DNA of 9,652 nucleotides from Bacteroidales bacterium (GCA_017618935.1 JAFZTG010000220.1:1-9652), one strand, 5' to 3'. Positions 1 to 7,478 are shown, counted from the stretch's first letter. Notes: generated by a model not told the origin, from the sequence alone. Numbers and translations are program-made.

Positions 1-2318
1 ATCACATTATTTGACACGGAATCCAACTGGTTATTGTAGTCATAGTAATACTTCCGTGGGATACTCAACGAATACGAAACGCTCAAATTCCAAGGCACAT
101 CCCAGTACGAATACATTTCATCAACAGGAAGATTGAGATTATCATCCTTGTCATTGATAGGACCAAACGTATATGAGAGCGATGTTGCCCACTGGTCTTG
201 CGTCTTACGCCACAACGAGCCGTATTTGTCTATCATATAATTGTTCACACGAACTTGCGTCCTACTTCCGTTATCCGACTCCTTCACACCAATGGCATAG
301 GGGTCAAACGTTGCCGAATAGCGTACCGTAAAACGATTCAATATGGTTGAATAGCCCGACAAACTGATGAGGCTCATCTTCAACGAATCGGCGGCAAAAT
401 TATACGAGCCGCTCAACGAAAGATTTTCTATCAACTTAATCTTTTTGGTACCCGTCACCGTATCGGTCTTACTTCTCACTTTGGCTTCCACGTTGTTGCC
501 CAACGAGAACGATATGGAACTTTGTTTTTGCGAAGAAGGCACGCCATAAATACCCTTTTCATAATAAGAATACAACGCCTCGTCACCATTCGAATTTTTC
601 ACATATTTGCCATAATAGCCATATTTATCCGACGAAAAGTCGGGCGTAATGACGTACGACACCGTTGGCGTAACCACGTGACGAATCGCCTTGAGCGCCT
701 GCCCACGGAAACGGTACATACCATAAATCTTTGTATTTGCACTCACCCCAAGCGAATAATTATATACACGGTTGAATTCGCTCAGCGTGTCAATTCTGAC
801 GCCACCTATAATGGTGTCGGTCTTCGTGTACTGGATATAGTCGTCGTCCCATTCCTTCTTCAATTTTGTCGTGTACCAACGTTCTTGGTAATTGAATGAC
901 GGAGAAACAGTTATATATTTAAATAATTTAAAACTTGCCGACACGGGAATTGAGTGATTTATACCACTTTGGAACAAATCCAGAGTCTCTTTTCTATAAA
1001 AATTCGAGTCCAACTTGGCATTGACCAACTTGTTCTGCATTTCGCCCGTGTAAGAGACGGCGATTTTCTCGTAAAAACGTTCCTTGCCGACAGCATGTTT
1101 CCTTTTCAGTGGCGTAAACGTCGATGCCGTCAATCGCAATTGTGGCAAGGTCAACGTTATGGTACTGTCAATATTGTTTTGACTATGCGACAACGATGCC
1201 GAAATGGCCAACGGCGTGCCGGCAAACTTCTTGCTCAAATAAATATTTGAAGAAACCTGATTGTTCAAATATTCACTCGTGCTATATGTATTTTGTTTCG
1301 CATATCCCGCCGAACCATAGTTCACATTTGCACTGAAATTAGGACTATACGGCGATTTTTGCGTCTGCGAATGCGACCATTTCACATTAAACGTCGGTGC
1401 CTGGCGAATTTCGTTCGACACCAAACTTGCGTATGTTACCGAGAAATTTCCGTTGAAACGATAGCGTACTTTATAATTAGATGACAGGGTCGTTCTCCAC
1501 GAGCCCAACGAATACACATCGGCCAACCATTTAAAATCAACATATTCGCTGATACCAAAGTACACACCACCATTTCGGAAATAAAAACCTTTGGTCGATT
1601 CCTCACCTATCGTAGGAATGATGATACCATTGGAACGACCTTTCTTAATGGGGAAATAACCAAACGGCAATACAACGGGAATGGGAATCTCATCAACAAC
1701 TACCCACGCGGGACCAAATACAATCTTATCGTCAACCACGATTTTTGCCTTGGTCATCTCAACATAAAAGTGAGGATCCTTGTCGTCGCACGTCGTGTAT
1801 TTACCATGCTGAATGTGGATTTCCTTATTGTCGTGGATTTTCGTCCGTCCCCCATGCAGATATGCCTCATCCTGTTGCGTATAAATGCCGAACGCCAAAC
1901 CTTTCTTTGAGTCAAAATTATATCTCATCGAGTCAGCGTCAAACGATTCCGACGCGTCCTTATACACGGGACTTCCCTTCACTTCGTTTGTGGAATCGGG
2001 CAAACCTTTGGCAAACACCTCACGCTTCACCACGTTCAATTCTATATATTCCGATTCAAGGTCAATATTTTCATATTTCACCTTTCCGTCACCGTAGGTC
2101 TGTACCGAATTTCCAGAGATTTGAAATACGATGGAATCTTGCGAAGAATATGTCACCGGACTATCAAGTCCGCTATCTTTTTTCTTGGTTTTTGTCTCCT
2201 GCTGCTGCGCAACGCTATCTTGTGGCACGAAAGTTGAGTCTTGTTGTGCGTACGAGAACAAAAAAAAGACACTTGAAAAAAGTGTTAGTAAAAAATATTT
2301 AAAACTTTGTCTCTGCAA
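1..2318 (-). CDS. lptD: LptD-like LPS assembly outer-membrane protein (partial, C-terminus beyond window)
   Basis: This reading frame is open on the minus strand for 772 codons and runs off the left edge. From the TTG at 2318-2316 the product begins MQRQSFKYFLLTLFSS and continues through a hydrophobic core to SYAQ, a clear Sec signal peptide. A charged, low-complexity stretch follows, then an OstA/LptA-like region at about residues 60-210 with repeated short beta strands (for example DSMRYNFDSKKGLAFG and HGKYTTCDDKDPHFYVE). Next is the typical LptD barrel entry at about 215-270 (LPFGYFPIKKGRSNGIIIPT, GFYFRNGGVYFGISEYVDFKW). The rest consists of alternating aromatic beta strands, including VVTPTVSYVITPDFSSDKYG. 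LptD works with LptE to place lipopolysaccharide in the outer leaflet of the outer membrane. Bacteroidota homologues are usually around 850-950 residues, so roughly 100-150 residues are probably missing. The family call is firm; the start codon is less certain because no ATG is available in frame after an upstream TAG. Confidence 0.9.
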   Translation of the reverse strand, partial: MQRQSFKYFLLTLFSSVFFLFSYAQQDSTFVPQDSVAQQQETKTKKKDSGLDSPVTYSSQDSIVFQISGNSVQTYGDGKVKYENIDLESEYIELNVVKREVFAKGLPDSTNEVKGSPVYKDASESFDADSMRYNFDSKKGLAFGIYTQQDEAYLHGGRTKIHDNKEIHIQHGKYTTCDDKDPHFYVEMTKAKIVVDDKIVFGPAWVVVDEIPIPVVLPFGYFPIKKGRSNGIIIPTIGEESTKGFYFRNGGVYFGISEYVDFKWLADVYSLGSWRTTLSSNYKVRYRFNGNFSVTYASLVSNEIRQAPTFNVKWSHSQTQKSPYSPNFSANVNYGSAGYAKQNTYSTSEYLNNQVSSNIYLSKKFAGTPLAISASLSHSQNNIDSTITLTLPQLRLTASTFTPLKRKHAVGKERFYEKIAVSYTGEMQNKLVNAKLDSNFYRKETLDLFQSGINHSIPVSASFKLFKYITVSPSFNYQERWYTTKLKKEWDDDYIQYTKTDTIIGGVRIDTLSEFNRVYNYSLGVSANTKIYGMYRFRGQALKAIRHVVTPTVSYVITPDFSSDKYGYYGKYVKNSNGDEALYSYYEKGIYGVPSSQKQSSISFSLGNNVEAKVRSKTDTVTGTKKIKLIENLSLSGSYNFAADSLKMSLISLSGYSTILNRFTVRYSATFDPYAIGVKESDNGSRTQVRVNNYMIDKYGSLWRKTQDQWATSLSYTFGPINDKDDNLNLPVDEMYSYWDVPWNLSVSYSLSIPRKYYYDYNNQLDSVSNNV

Positions 2319-2369
2319 GTTGTTAAAATACTATTTTTGTGACATATAACGTAAACCGTTAGTTGTTGG

Positions 2370-2377
2370 CAAAAATA
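2370..2377 (-). promoter_or_regulatory. candidate Bacteroidota -7 box for lptD
   Basis: Read on the minus strand these bases are TATTTTTG, an exact match to the Bacteroidota -7 consensus TAnnTTTG. Transcription would start at about 2363, giving a leader of about 45 nt before the proposed TTG start. No good -33 TTG lies 19-21 bp upstream; only TTC/TCG-like bases are there. The box lies in AT-rich DNA, where chance matches are common. Confidence 0.4.
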
Positions 2378-2394
2378 ATTAGAAATTTTCAATC

Positions 2395-2423
2395 TTGACG
2401 AAAAACTGACAGGAATACTTTAT
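2395..2423 (+). promoter_or_regulatory. weak candidate promoter for the amidase-MCE pair
   Basis: A TTG at 2395-2397 is followed after 18 bp by TACTTTAT at 2416-2423, which partly resembles TAnnTTTG because the final G is absent. A start site about 7 bp downstream would fall almost on the ATG at 2430, favouring a very short leader or use of the ATG at 2439. The match is imperfect. Confidence 0.25.
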
Positions 2424-2429
2424 AACATT

Positions 2430-3662
2430 ATGCAAACAATGAAGACTATACATATTATAATTATCACCCTCGGGATAACGATTCTTGCAAATTTCTACTC
2501 TTTTGCACAGAGTAATCCTTCATACGCGGTAAAAACTGTTGTCATTGACGCCGGTCACGGAGGGAAAGACCCCGGCGCATGCGGAAAAATCTCAAAAGAG
2601 AAAAACATCACGTTATCAATCGCATTGAAAACTGGCGGACTGATTTCCACCAACCTACCCGACGTGAAAGTCATTTACACACGAACTACCGATGAATTCA
2701 TCGAATTGCACCGAAGAGCAGAGATAGCGAACAAGGCGAAAGCCGATTTGTTCATCTCTATCCACGTCAATGCGAATCCTAATCCCGATGCCAGCGGAAC
2801 AGACACGTGGACGATGGGTTTGGCAAAAAACGAGGCGAATCTGAAAGTTGCAAAAATGGAAAACAACGTAATCTCCTTAGAATCCGACGCATCACAATAT
2901 AAAGGTATGTCGGCCAACGACAACGAGGCGATTATTTTACACAACCTGCAACAAGGCGCCTTCTGCGACAATAGTTTGGCATTGGCAGGCATGATTCAGA
3001 AACAGTTCCGTGAAGAAGTCGGCCGCAAAGACAGAAGCGTTCATCAGGCTCCGTTCCTCGTACTGTGGAAAACGGCCATGCCGAGCGTCCTAATCGAAAC
3101 GGGCTTCATTTCCAATGTCGAAGAGGAAATCTGGTTGAACAACAGCGATAATCAGGCAGAAATGGCATACGCAATCTACAATGCCTTTGTAGAATACAAG
3201 AACTACATTGAAAAACGTTCCAACGGCAACATGTCGGTAACAAATACGACCACAAACACACCGTCGTCATCAACGACTACGAAACCACAAACAAACACGA
3301 CGACAAAACCACAGGCAAGCACGACTACGAAACCCGTAACGCCGCAAAAGACGACACCGACACAAAGTCAAACCGTTCAAAAACCGGCACAAAACTCATT
3401 CGACATCACCTATAGCATCCAAATCGGCGCAGGAAAAGACAAGACACCTTGCACGCCAGCGAATTTCAAAGGCTTACAGGGTGTTTTCGTGCTTGAAGAA
3501 GATGGCTTATACAAATATTATTATGGTAAAACGGCCACGTATAAGGAAATAACTGCTCTTATGCAAGACGTGAAGGAAAAATATCCTTCGGCATACGTCA
3601 TTGCACGGGACAAAGACAATAAAAAACTACAAGTTTCAGAAGCAAGAAAAAAAACTAATTAA
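2430..3662 (+). CDS. secreted N-acetylmuramoyl-L-alanine amidase (Amidase_3) with C-terminal SPOR-like domain
   Basis: The 410-residue protein is a zinc amidase that cuts the bond between N-acetylmuramic acid and the stem peptide of peptidoglycan in the periplasm. It has a signal peptide (residues 1-26, ending SFAQ) and an Amidase_3 domain from about 35 to 260. The expected zinc ligands are visible: H43 in DAGHGGKDPG, E57 in SKEKN and H112 in SIHVNAN. The catalytic glutamate is E223 in VLIETGFISN. A Thr/Pro/Lys-rich linker spans about 270-322. A folded C-terminal segment (about 324-405, starting FDITYSIQIG) resembles a SPOR-type septal peptidoglycan-binding domain; this is judged by pattern only. 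ATG at 2439 (giving MKTIHIII) is an equally plausible start. The gene is divergent from lptD and lies 2 nt before the MCE gene, so the latter is probably co-transcribed. E. coli AmiA/B/C lack this linker and tail, so no symbol is given. Confidence 0.93.
   Translation: MQTMKTIHIIIITLGITILANFYSFAQSNPSYAVKTVVIDAGHGGKDPGACGKISKEKNITLSIALKTGGLISTNLPDVKVIYTRTTDEFIELHRRAEIANKAKADLFISIHVNANPNPDASGTDTWTMGLAKNEANLKVAKMENNVISLESDASQYKGMSANDNEAIILHNLQQGAFCDNSLALAGMIQKQFREEVGRKDRSVHQAPFLVLWKTAMPSVLIETGFISNVEEEIWLNNSDNQAEMAYAIYNAFVEYKNYIEKRSNGNMSVTNTTTNTPSSSTTTKPQTNTTTKPQASTTTKPVTPQKTTPTQSQTVQKPAQNSFDITYSIQIGAGKDKTPCTPANFKGLQGVFVLEEDGLYKYYYGKTATYKEITALMQDVKEKYPSAYVIARDKDNKKLQVSEARKKTN
3273..3344 (+). repeat. 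three tandem 8-residue linker repeats (24-bp period) inside the amidase gene
   Basis: Residues 282-305 of the amidase read TTTKPQTN, TTTKPQAS and TTTKPVTP, three consecutive octads encoded by imperfect 24-bp repeats. Thr/Pro-rich repeats of this kind usually form an extended flexible tether between a catalytic and a binding domain. Their number could vary between strains through slippage. Confidence 0.75.
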
Positions 3663-3664
3663 TT

Positions 3665-4654
3665 ATGGATAAAGAGAAATCAATAAAAATCGGACTTATC
3701 GTAATCATCGTTGCAGGCATTCTTGTTTGGGGCATCAATTTCTGTAAAGGCAAAAACCTTTTCTCAAAAGAAAATCTCTACTATACAACGTACACACAAG
3801 TTGAAGGACTTCAGAAAAATGCCGCCGTGTTGTTACGAGGATATAAAATAGGTCACGTAAAAGATATTTATTTCACCTCTTCACAATACAACGAATTAAC
3901 TGTCGAATTAAGCATTGCGTCGGATATTCGTCTGCCAAAGGAGACAATAGCAAGAATTTTCAGTTCCGACTTGCTCGGTTCCAAGGCTATCGACATCATA
4001 TTACCAGCTGCATTTTCCGAAAATGATGAATACATAGCCAATTTCGGCACGCTCAATTCAGAAATAGAGGCATCAATCACCGACCAAGTTCGAATTGAGG
4101 TAGCACCGTTAAAACGTCAGGCGGAGAAACTATTGGAAAGCGCCGCCGTTGCAATCGATCAGATAAAATATGTGGTAAACGAATCGAATGGCGAGGAATT
4201 ACGCCGTTGCTTCGTGAAATTACAAAATGCCATTGACGCGATTCATCACTCAGGCGTCACGTTGGACACCATCCTGACCAATGGCGACCAGAACATTCAA
4301 GGAATCCTTGCCAATGTTAACGGCATAAGCAAAAACATCAACGATCATTCCGAAGACATAGGCGCAATTATTGCGAATTTCTCAAGTATGAGCGACTCGC
4401 TTTCAAAGGCAAACATAACCGAGACGCTCACGAAAACCGAGGCTGCCGTCACGGAACTCAACCAAGTGTTGCAACAAATCAACAGCGGTCAAAGTTCTTT
4501 GGGTGCCCTTATCAACGACAAATCGCTGTATAACAACCTTGACAATGCATCAAATCAGTTGAATACACTTCTGATCGACGTACAAAAGAATCCAAAGAGA
4601 TACGTTTCGTTCCCGATTTTCAGTTCTTCGAAAGAAAAAAAGGAGAAAAAATAG
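3665..4654 (+). CDS. MlaD/MCE-family lipid-transport protein, inner-membrane anchored
   Basis: The 329-residue protein has one N-terminal membrane segment (about residues 8-26, IGLIVIIVAGILVWGINF). A single MCE domain follows at about 36-115, from YYTTYTQVEGLQKNAAVLL to ARIFSSDLLGSKAIDIILP, including the GYKIGHV segment. The remainder, about 140-310, is predicted helical, rich in Asn, Leu and Ile with heptad-like spacing. The C-terminus, NPKRYVSFPIF, is a tail typical of Bacteroidota MCE proteins. MCE proteins form hexameric rings or tubes in the periplasm that carry phospholipid between inner and outer membranes, driven by an MlaFE-type ABC transporter. No such transporter gene is present here, so it must be encoded elsewhere. 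The start follows the amidase stop by 2 nt with no clear Shine-Dalgarno, consistent with one operon and translational coupling. The direction of lipid transport cannot be read from sequence. Confidence 0.88.
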   Translation: MDKEKSIKIGLIVIIVAGILVWGINFCKGKNLFSKENLYYTTYTQVEGLQKNAAVLLRGYKIGHVKDIYFTSSQYNELTVELSIASDIRLPKETIARIFSSDLLGSKAIDIILPAAFSENDEYIANFGTLNSEIEASITDQVRIEVAPLKRQAEKLLESAAVAIDQIKYVVNESNGEELRRCFVKLQNAIDAIHHSGVTLDTILTNGDQNIQGILANVNGISKNINDHSEDIGAIIANFSSMSDSLSKANITETLTKTEAAVTELNQVLQQINSGQSSLGALINDKSLYNNLDNASNQLNTLLIDVQKNPKRYVSFPIFSSSKEKKEKK

Positions 4655-5043
4655 CGAAATACGCAGAATATATGGATTTCAGCAAGTTAGCAGAAACAAC
4701 AAATATATTCGGTTGATTTCCAGCAAAATACGAGGGTTTCAAAACGCCAAAAACGAGAGATTTTTGCAAAACTTTTTTTGAGTAAAATCAGAAAAAATAT
4801 ACCAACAACTAAACCAAAAGTTGAGGTTTCATTTGCAACTCTAAAAATATCAGTAATTTAGATTTATCTTAATGATTATCAGTATTTTATATTTTTTTCA
4901 ACTTTTTATTAAATTCTAATTTACTGAAAACCAAAACCCTATATAATATTTGAAAAAAACAAGTGCTTTTGGACTTTTTTTTTGAAAATTTATTACCAAC
5001 TTTGTTGAAGAGAAAAATACAAAACAAAATACAAAAAAAAGAA
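4655..5043. other. AT-rich intergenic region between the MCE gene and dnaA, no gene seen
   Basis: This 389-bp gap has no convincing coding region and no tRNA or rRNA. It holds a weak terminator-like hairpin (4748-4779), a cluster of small overlapping inverted repeats (4806-4840), and an AT-rich tract from about 4841 with long T runs. A possible dnaA -7 box is AATATTTG at 4945-4952, one mismatch from TAnnTTTG, with no clear -33 partner; it would give a leader of about 85 nt. I find no TTATCCACA-type DnaA box. The reading frame continues upstream of dnaA to an ATG at 4963, but that extension is low-complexity leader sequence. Confidence 0.7.
4748..4779 (+). terminator. weak candidate terminator after the amidase-MCE pair
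   Basis: CAAAAA (4748-4753) pairs with TTTTTG (4761-4766) across a 7-nt loop, and a run of seven T follows at 4773-4779. The stem is almost all A-T and is separated from the T run by 6 nt, so its strength is doubtful. It lies 94 bp past the MCE stop codon. Confidence 0.25.
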
Positions 5044-6489
5044 ATGGAATTACAGGAGAATAAGTCGGGTTTAGAAGAATTGTGGGCCGAAAGTCTGAAA
5101 TTTATCAAAGACAATTTAGGTGACGATAATATTCAAAGTTATAAGACATGGTTTGAGCCTATTCAAGCTCTTTCGTGGGAAAATAACACCTTAACCTTAC
5201 AAGTTCCGAGTGATTTCTATCGTGAATACATTGAAGAGAACTACATTGACTTGCTTCGTAGCGTATTGCACAAATTTTTCGGAGCTAACGCCTCATTACA
5301 ATATGGCGTTTTAGTAAAGAGAAATGTACCTGACAAGAAAATAGCAAGCCGTATTGAAACAACGACAAAAAAGAATACGCAAGCGTACGCACCTGTAAAT
5401 CAATATAGTCCAAACAAAGAAATAAAGGATCCATTTATTATTCCAGGAGTAAAAAGCACCATTGATTCGCAACTCAACCCAACCTACACGTTTTCAAACT
5501 TTGTGGAAGGCGATTGCAACCGATTGGCTCGTGCTGCTGGTTTGGCCGTTGCCCACAACGCTGTAAAATCAAACTACAATCCACTTCTTGTATATGGTAA
5601 GTCAGGTTTGGGAAAAACTCACTTGGTACAAGCAATTGGTGTAGAAATCAAGGAAATGTATCCGAAAAAGAACGTATTATATGTCGATGCCGATACATTT
5701 GAAAGACAATTTGTGCAAGCATCATTAGATAATGACAGAAATAATTTTTTGCATTTTTATCAAAACATTGATGTCTTAATTATAGAAGATGTTCAATTAT
5801 TAAAAGACAAAATTGGAACGCAAAACGCTTTCTTTCAGATATTCAACTACTTACACCAAAAAGGGAAACAAATCATTTTGACTTCCGATTGTCCACCAGT
5901 TGAGATGCAAGGTTTGAACGAACGACTGCTTTCTCGTTTCAAATGGGGATTATCGGCAGAACTTACCGTTCCGAATTTCGAGACTCGCTTGGAAATTCTC
6001 AAACTAAAAATCAAAAAAGAGGGTCTTAACATTGACGAAGATGTTGTTGAATACATTGCAAACCACATTTCAACGAATGTTCGTGAGCTTGAAGGCGTAT
6101 TGATCTCAATTTTCGCACAAGCAACCATCAACAAGAAACAATTAAGCCTTGATTTGGCGAAAGATGTTGTAGAAAAATTGGTAAAAAGCACACAACAAGA
6201 CATCTCAATCGATTTCATCAAGAAAACGGTATGTGACTATTTCAATATTGCGCCAGATCAACTGAAATCAAAAACAAGAAAGAGAGAAATCGTGCAATCA
6301 CGTCAAGTTGCCATGTATTTCGCAAAAATCTATACGAAAAACTCTTTGGCTTCCATTGGCTCTCAAATTGGTGGTAAAGATCACGCTACAGTGCTTCACG
6401 CCTGCAAGACAGTAAATAATCTGATGGAAACAGACAAACGATTCAAGCGATATATCACCGACCTTGAAAAAAGATTTAAACTACAATAA
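5044..6489 (+). CDS. dnaA: chromosomal replication initiator protein DnaA
   Basis: DnaA is the AAA+ ATPase that binds the replication origin, melts it and recruits the replicative helicase. Starting at ATG 5044 (MELQENKSGLEELW) the protein has 481 residues, normal for Bacteroidota. The upstream in-frame ATG at 4963 would add 27 residues of A/T-biased sequence and is rejected. Domain I covers about 1-85 (WFEPIQALSW). A variable linker reaches about 140, and the AAA+ domain runs to about 350. Walker A is GKSGLGKT (185-192) and Walker B is LIIED (245-249), with Glu where Asp is usual. Sensor I is in ILTSD, the arginine-finger segment is NERLLSRFKWGL, and sensor II is in VRELEG. Domain IV carries the DNA-binding signature GGKDHATVLHA (443-453). 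The leader is A-rich (AAAAAAAAGAA just before ATG), typical of the phylum. A strong terminator follows directly, so the gene appears monocistronic. Confidence 0.98.
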   Translation: MELQENKSGLEELWAESLKFIKDNLGDDNIQSYKTWFEPIQALSWENNTLTLQVPSDFYREYIEENYIDLLRSVLHKFFGANASLQYGVLVKRNVPDKKIASRIETTTKKNTQAYAPVNQYSPNKEIKDPFIIPGVKSTIDSQLNPTYTFSNFVEGDCNRLARAAGLAVAHNAVKSNYNPLLVYGKSGLGKTHLVQAIGVEIKEMYPKKNVLYVDADTFERQFVQASLDNDRNNFLHFYQNIDVLIIEDVQLLKDKIGTQNAFFQIFNYLHQKGKQIILTSDCPPVEMQGLNERLLSRFKWGLSAELTVPNFETRLEILKLKIKKEGLNIDEDVVEYIANHISTNVRELEGVLISIFAQATINKKQLSLDLAKDVVEKLVKSTQQDISIDFIKKTVCDYFNIAPDQLKSKTRKREIVQSRQVAMYFAKIYTKNSLASIGSQIGGKDHATVLHACKTVNNLMETDKRFKRYITDLEKRFKLQ

Positions 6490-6492
6490 CTG

Positions 6493-6520
6493 AAAGACGA
6501 CCTCGGTCGTCTTTTTTTTT
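6493..6520 (+). terminator. strong intrinsic terminator of dnaA
   Basis: AAAGACGACC (6493-6502) is perfectly complementary to GGTCGTCTTT (6505-6514). The practical structure is a GC-containing stem closed by a CTCG loop, followed by an uninterrupted run of nine T (6512-6520). It begins 4 nt after the dnaA stop codon, the usual place for a Rho-independent terminator. Confidence 0.93.
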
Positions 6521-6534
6521 ATAACTCATTTTCA

Positions 6535-6560
6535 TATCTTTACCTCGGAATAAAAAAGGA
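6535..6560 (+). promoter_or_regulatory. candidate -7 box and Shine-Dalgarno of nadK
   Basis: TATCTTTA at 6535-6542 matches TAnnTTTG in all but the last base; no -33 TTG is evident at the right spacing, which falls in the terminator T run. AAGGA at 6556-6560 lies 5 nt before the ATG at 6566, a good Shine-Dalgarno. That is uncommon in this window and supports the chosen start. Confidence 0.4.
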
Positions 6561-6565
6561 CTCGT

Positions 6566-7441
6566 ATGAAAATTGCTATTTTCGGAACAAAAATAACGGC
6601 GGAATGTAAATCCAAAGTGGAAGAAATCATCCATAGCTTCGTCGCCAGTGGTTTTGAATTACTCATTTACAATGAGTTCAAGAAGGAAATACAATCTCGT
6701 AGTTTTTCCATCTCCAACATTCCCGAATTCACATTGTTACAACCAAACGATGCCGAAATCATTATTAGCCTTGGCGGTGACGGAACATTCTTAAAATGTG
6801 CTCATCTTTGCTACAAGACGAATATTCCTATTCTTGGCATAAATTTCGGGAAGTTAGGTTTCTTGGCACAAACAAATCCTGATGATATTGATTTTCTAAT
6901 CAAAAACATCAAAGAAAAAAAATATACTATAAAACAACGGTCAATCTTAGATTTCTCATTTACTACAAATAGAAAAAAAATATCAGGAATCGGACTGAAC
7001 GAAATAACTCTACAAAAAAGCAATGCGGTAAAACTGATAAAAATAAACGTTTACATCAAGAAAGAATTTCTTTGCTCGTTCTGGGCAGATGGCGTTGCGG
7101 TCAGCACCCCAACAGGGTCAACTGGTTATTCCCTCAGTTTAGGATCCCCTATCCTATCCCCAGACAACAAGTCTATCATAATAACTCCGATTGCCCCGCA
7201 TACGTTAAGCATAAGACCGATAATCATTCCTGATACTGAGACAATCGTATTGGAGGCAAGTGGAGAATACACAGACTTTCTTATTTCAAACGATTACCAA
7301 AGTCAAACGGTGCAAGAACCCAAAGCAACAATAAAAATAAAGAAATCGAGACAAAAAATCTCCATTGTCGAATGTCCCGATACAAGTTTTTTCAAAACAC
7401 TTCGGGAAAAATTAAAGTTAGGAATTGACATTAGGAAATAA
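6566..7441 (+). CDS. nadK: NAD kinase
   Basis: NAD kinase phosphorylates NAD+ at the 2'-hydroxyl of its adenosine ribose to give NADP+, the only de novo route to NADP(H), in the cytoplasm. The 291-residue length is typical for Bacteroidota. The diagnostic GGDGT motif is at 70-74 (IISLGGDGTFLKCAH), with the catalytic Asp at 72. It is followed by LGINFGKLGFLA and by the second conserved block, DGVAVSTPTGSTGYSLSLG, from residue 175. The C-terminal beta region contains PIAPHTLSIRPIIIPD, another family hallmark. No key residue appears missing. The gene is insulated from dnaA by the terminator and carries its own AAGGA ribosome binding site. The following gene has its own promoter overlapping the end of the nadK region, so the two need not be co-transcribed, although they share an orientation and a 56-bp gap. 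Confidence 0.97.
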   Translation: MKIAIFGTKITAECKSKVEEIIHSFVASGFELLIYNEFKKEIQSRSFSISNIPEFTLLQPNDAEIIISLGGDGTFLKCAHLCYKTNIPILGINFGKLGFLAQTNPDDIDFLIKNIKEKKYTIKQRSILDFSFTTNRKKISGIGLNEITLQKSNAVKLIKINVYIKKEFLCSFWADGVAVSTPTGSTGYSLSLGSPILSPDNKSIIITPIAPHTLSIRPIIIPDTETIVLEASGEYTDFLISNDYQSQTVQEPKATIKIKKSRQKISIVECPDTSFFKTLREKLKLGIDIRK

Positions 7442-7447
7442 AAAATG

Positions 7448-7478
7448 TTGATTTTTCAAAAACTTTCTATTATTTTTG
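7448..7478 (+). promoter_or_regulatory. Bacteroidota-type promoter of the first DUF6089-like gene
   Basis: TTG at 7448-7450 (-33) and TATTTTTG at 7471-7478 (-7) are separated by exactly 20 bp, matching the phylum consensus TTG-N19-21-TAnnTTTG. Transcription would start at about 7484, leaving a leader of about 13 nt before the ATG at 7498. Confidence 0.7.

Noticed and set aside
367..2302. Several plus-strand open frames of 60-185 codons within the first 2.3 kb
   Set aside because: They lie antisense to the continuous LptD frame, have odd compositions rich in Arg, His and Cys, and show no family motifs.
4963..5043. Extended N-terminus of DnaA from ATG 4963
   Set aside because: The added 27 residues come from T- and A-rich leader DNA. 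DnaA domain I aligns naturally from ATG 5044, which has a typical A-rich upstream sequence.
4655..5043. Replication origin oriC
   Set aside because: The region is AT-rich and next to dnaA, but I found no cluster of DnaA-box-like 9-mers, and in this phylum the origin need not be beside dnaA. Kept only as a question.
4887..5114. Minus-strand 75-codon open frame across the dnaA leader
   Set aside because: It is rich in Phe, Lys and Ser from the AT-rich tract and overlaps the true dnaA start; no motif supports it.
7441..7456. Hairpin AAAAAT-GTTG-ATTTTT after nadK as a terminator
   Set aside because: The stem is entirely A-T with no T run of its own, and it overlaps the -33 element of the next promoter.
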